A stretch of 6,548 nucleotides of DNA, from contig WTIG01000189.1 of the NCBI GenBank assembly GCA_011522825.1, forward strand, positions 1 through 6,548, in the 5' to 3' direction. How positions within the stretch are numbered: position 1 is the stretch's first letter; each line of letters begins with the position of its first letter. The stretch is from Puniceicoccaceae bacterium (GTDB lineage: Bacteria > Verrucomicrobiota > Verrucomicrobiia > Opitutales > Coraliomargaritaceae). Shown here piece after piece: positions 3,994-6,548 of this stretch. The position numbers and the translations under genes are program-made. Below the pieces are notes generated by a model. That model was not told where the DNA came from. It did not search any database and saw only the letters and a list, made by a program, of their open reading frames with translations.

Positions 3994-6548
3994 CTAGATT
4001 TTTTTACTGTAATCTTGAATAGAGCACACTTCAAATCCTTTTTCCTTAAGTGATCCAATACCGTCAACGGCGGCAGAAGCGGCCGATATAGTCGTCATGA
4101 TACAGACTTTATGCTTTACCGCTTCAGTGCGGATTTGATTTTCATTCTGCCTTGGAATCGTTCCCTGTGGCGTATTGATAATCATGCTGACTTGGTTGTT
4201 TTTAATCAAATCGATGACATTCGGTCGACCTTCACTTAAGCGACACACACTCTTCACTTCGATGCCGTTTGATTTAAAGAGTTTGCCAGTACCAGCCGTA
4301 GCGATAATTCCAAAGCCTAGATCACTGAGTTTTTTGGCAATCGTTACGGCTCTCGCTTTATCGGAGTCTTTCACACTGATAAAGACATCACCGCCTTCGG
4401 GAAGGGAAGGAGAGGCGGCCATTTGTGATTTGGCAAAGGCGACTCCTAGGTCTTCATCAATACCCATAACTTCTCCTGTACTACGCATTTCTGGGCTAAG
4501 CATAATCGGTGAACCTGGGAAACGGTTGAAAGGAAATACCGATTCTTTAACCGCATAGTACGGAGGAATGATTTCTTGAGTAAAGTTAAGATCTTTAAGC
4601 TTTTCTCCTGCCATGACTCGTGCAGCTAGTTTCGCTAAAGAGATGCCAATTGCTTTTGAAACAAAGGGAACGGTTCGAGAGGCTCTAGGATTTACCTCAA
4701 TAATGAATAACTCATCGTCTTTGATCGCATATTGAATATTCATTAGGCCAACGACTTTTAATGCCTTAGCTAAAGCGTGGGTCGCTGTGCGAACCGTCTC
4801 AATCACCTCAGTGGACAAAGTATGAGGGGGCATGACCATTGCCGCATCACCCGAATGCACACCAGCGAATTCAACGTGTTGAAGCATACCTCCAATAACG
4901 GTTGTCTCTTGATCAGAAATACAATCCACATCTAACTCATAAGCATCTTCTAGGAACTTATCGATTAAGACTGGCTTACCAGGTGCGGCATCAAAAACGT
5001 CTGTGATAATCGCACGCATTTCATCAAGATTGTAAACGATGAACATACCTCGACCCCCTAAAACAAAGGAAGGTCTCAACAACACTGGGAAACCAATTGC
5101 TTCAGCTGCTTCGTAGGCTTCGTCTCTAGAGTGGGCGATACGGTTTTCTGGCTGTTTTAAATTTAGATTTTCTAAGATAGTGCGGAATTGATCTCTGTCT
5201 TCAGCCGCATCAATCATCTCAGGAGATGTTCCGATAATATTCACACCTTTTTCAGCCAACTGTGTGGCTAAGTTCAGAGGCGTTTGGCCACCAAATTGGA
5301 CGATAGCCCCCGAGCATCCTTCTTGATTGTAGATTTCTAAAACGTCTTCAAGGGTCAGCGGTTCAAAGAATAGTTTGTCTGAAGTATCATAGTCAGTGGA
5401 AACCGTTTCAGGGTTTGAGTTCACCATCACTGTTTCGTAGCCAACGTCTCTCAAGGCGAAAGATGCGTGAACACAGCAGTAATCAAATTCAATACCTTGT
5501 CCGATACGGTTTGGCCCACCACCGAGAATCATGATTTTCTTTTTCTCACTTTCTTTGATCTCATTTTCTAAACCATAAGAGGAGTAGTAGTAAGGAGTGT
5601 AGGCCTCAAACTCGCCAGCACAGGTGTCAACCAATCGGAATTGCGTGAGAATGTCGTGACTTTTTCTCAATTCAGTCACCGCTTCAAGTGTACTTCCTAA
5701 TAAATCAGCCAGTAGTGAATCCGAAAATCCTGATTCTTTCGCTTTGAGTAAAAGCTCTTTTGAAATGCTAGAAAGATCATGGCTACTAAGCTCGATTTCT
5801 AAATCAACAATTTCTTTCATTTGCTGAAGGAACCAAGGATCAATCTTTGAAAGGTCGAATACCTCTTCCGTACTCATACCATTTAAAAAGCCATGGCGTA
5901 ACCAAAAGATTCTTTCTGGAGTCGGTCTGGAGATACCTTCCCGGACGCTTTGTATATCCTCTATCTTTTTCTGAAATTTTGGCGGACCGACCAAGCTCTT
6001 AGCGGAAATCTCGAGAGAGCGTAAGGCTTTTTGCATAGACTCCTTAAAAGTACGTCCAATAGCCATCGCCTCACCAACCGATTTCATCGCAGAGGTGAGT
6101 GTATTGTCTGAGCCAGGGAATTTTTCAAAAGTGAAGCGTGGGATTTTTGTGACCACATAATCAATCGAAGGCTCAAAACTGGCTGGTGTCTCACGAGTGA
6201 TGTCATTTTGCAACTCATCTAAACTATAGCCCACGGCTAATTTGGCGGCGATTTTTGCAATCGGGAAACCAGTGGCCTTGGAAGCAAGGGCGGAACTACG
6301 AGAGACGCGTGGGTTCATTTCAATGACCACCATGCGACCATTATTTGGATTTACGGAAAATTGAATGTTTGAACCACCTGTTTCAACACCAACTTCTCGA
6401 ATACAAGCAAAAGAAGCATCACGCATCAACTGGTATTCTTTATCGGTCAAAGTCATCGCTGGTGCAACTGTGATCGAGTCACCTGTATGCACGCCCATTG
6501 GGTCAAAATTTTCAATGGAGCAGATCACCACGCATTGATCTTTGTGAT
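3994..6548 (-). CDS. carB: Carbamoyl-phosphate synthase large subunit, 5' end outside the window
   Basis: CarB makes carbamoyl phosphate from bicarbonate, ammonia (delivered by CarA) and two ATP, for pyrimidine and arginine synthesis. The frame is open to the window edge and shows 850 residues. By alignment with E. coli CarB (1073 residues) about 223 N-terminal residues are missing. In order one sees: the end of the carboxyphosphate ATP-grasp domain (MGVHTGDSITVAP, Gln285, Glu299 and Asn301 equivalents in NIQF and EMNPR); the helical oligomerisation domain (about visible residues 185-325); the second ATP-grasp domain, starting GGGPNRIGQGIEFDY and ending EVNPRASRTVPFVSKA; and the C-terminal MGS-like allosteric domain (about 720-850, with TAGTGKLF and INTPQG). 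Equivalents of Arg715, Glu761, His788, Gln829, Glu841 and Asn843 are all kept. Near them, GGRGMF and SGDAA depart from the usual GGRAME and SGDSA. carA is not in the window. Confidence 0.97.
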   Translation of the reverse strand, partial: HKDQCVVICSIENFDPMGVHTGDSITVAPAMTLTDKEYQLMRDASFACIREVGVETGGSNIQFSVNPNNGRMVVIEMNPRVSRSSALASKATGFPIAKIAAKLAVGYSLDELQNDITRETPASFEPSIDYVVTKIPRFTFEKFPGSDNTLTSAMKSVGEAMAIGRTFKESMQKALRSLEISAKSLVGPPKFQKKIEDIQSVREGISRPTPERIFWLRHGFLNGMSTEEVFDLSKIDPWFLQQMKEIVDLEIELSSHDLSSISKELLLKAKESGFSDSLLADLLGSTLEAVTELRKSHDILTQFRLVDTCAGEFEAYTPYYYSSYGLENEIKESEKKKIMILGGGPNRIGQGIEFDYCCVHASFALRDVGYETVMVNSNPETVSTDYDTSDKLFFEPLTLEDVLEIYNQEGCSGAIVQFGGQTPLNLATQLAEKGVNIIGTSPEMIDAAEDRDQFRTILENLNLKQPENRIAHSRDEAYEAAEAIGFPVLLRPSFVLGGRGMFIVYNLDEMRAIITDVFDAAPGKPVLIDKFLEDAYELDVDCISDQETTVIGGMLQHVEFAGVHSGDAAMVMPPHTLSTEVIETVRTATHALAKALKVVGLMNIQYAIKDDELFIIEVNPRASRTVPFVSKAIGISLAKLAARVMAGEKLKDLNFTQEIIPPYYAVKESVFPFNRFPGSPIMLSPEMRSTGEVMGIDEDLGVAFAKSQMAASPSLPEGGDVFISVKDSDKARAVTIAKKLSDLGFGIIATAGTGKLFKSNGIEVKSVCRLSEGRPNVIDLIKNNQVSMIINTPQGTIPRQNENQIRTEAVKHKVCIMTTISAASAAVDGIGSLKEKGFEVCSIQDYSKKI

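Noticed and set aside
3723..4022. Open frame opposite purU spanning the carB-purU junction
   Set aside because: It is antisense to the conserved ACT domain of purU and crosses a 10-nt operon junction; no supporting motif.
4175..4558. 127-residue open frame opposite carB
   Set aside because: It is antisense to the conserved MGS-like and second ATP-grasp regions, has no family resemblance and no start signal.

Overview
This window holds ordinary core-genome genes from a bacterium of modest GC content. It carries translation genes on the plus strand, then a four-gene block (pyrimidine/arginine, one-carbon, envelope and glycolysis) on the minus strand. The ribosomal protein and enolase sequences look most like the PVC group, probably Verrucomicrobiota (Opitutae-like). 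That placement rests on recalled family resemblance and not on a search, so it is tentative. No mobile element, CRISPR array, tRNA, rRNA or defence system is visible.

Layout. At 1-171 (+) is the C-terminal end of a gene that resembles the DCC (DUF393) thiol-disulfide oxidoreductase family. Next come rpmI (249-440, +) and rplT (530-895, +), encoding the 50S proteins L35 and L20. They are separated by an 89-nt spacer with a stem-loop that could be a regulatory site. A rho-independent terminator (925-957) closes rplT. It faces a second terminator (975-1010) that closes eno, so two convergent transcription units end within about 140 bp of each other.

The minus-strand block reads, in transcription order: carB (large subunit of carbamoyl-phosphate synthase, 5' end outside the window), purU (10-formyltetrahydrofolate hydrolase), a YfgM-like single-pass membrane protein with a TPR-like periplasmic domain, and eno (enolase). 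The gaps are 10, 20 and 87 nt. The first three genes are therefore probably cotranscribed, while eno may also have its own promoter in the 87-nt gap. carB and purU both feed nucleotide metabolism. The other two genes have no evident biochemical link to them.

No previously undescribed system is apparent. The points most worth a second look are a 12-residue insertion in enolase near its first catalytic loop, the rpmI-rplT stem-loop, the absence of infC directly upstream of rpmI, the lack of Shine-Dalgarno sequences at most starts, and substitutions at conserved positions in the second ATP-grasp domain of CarB.
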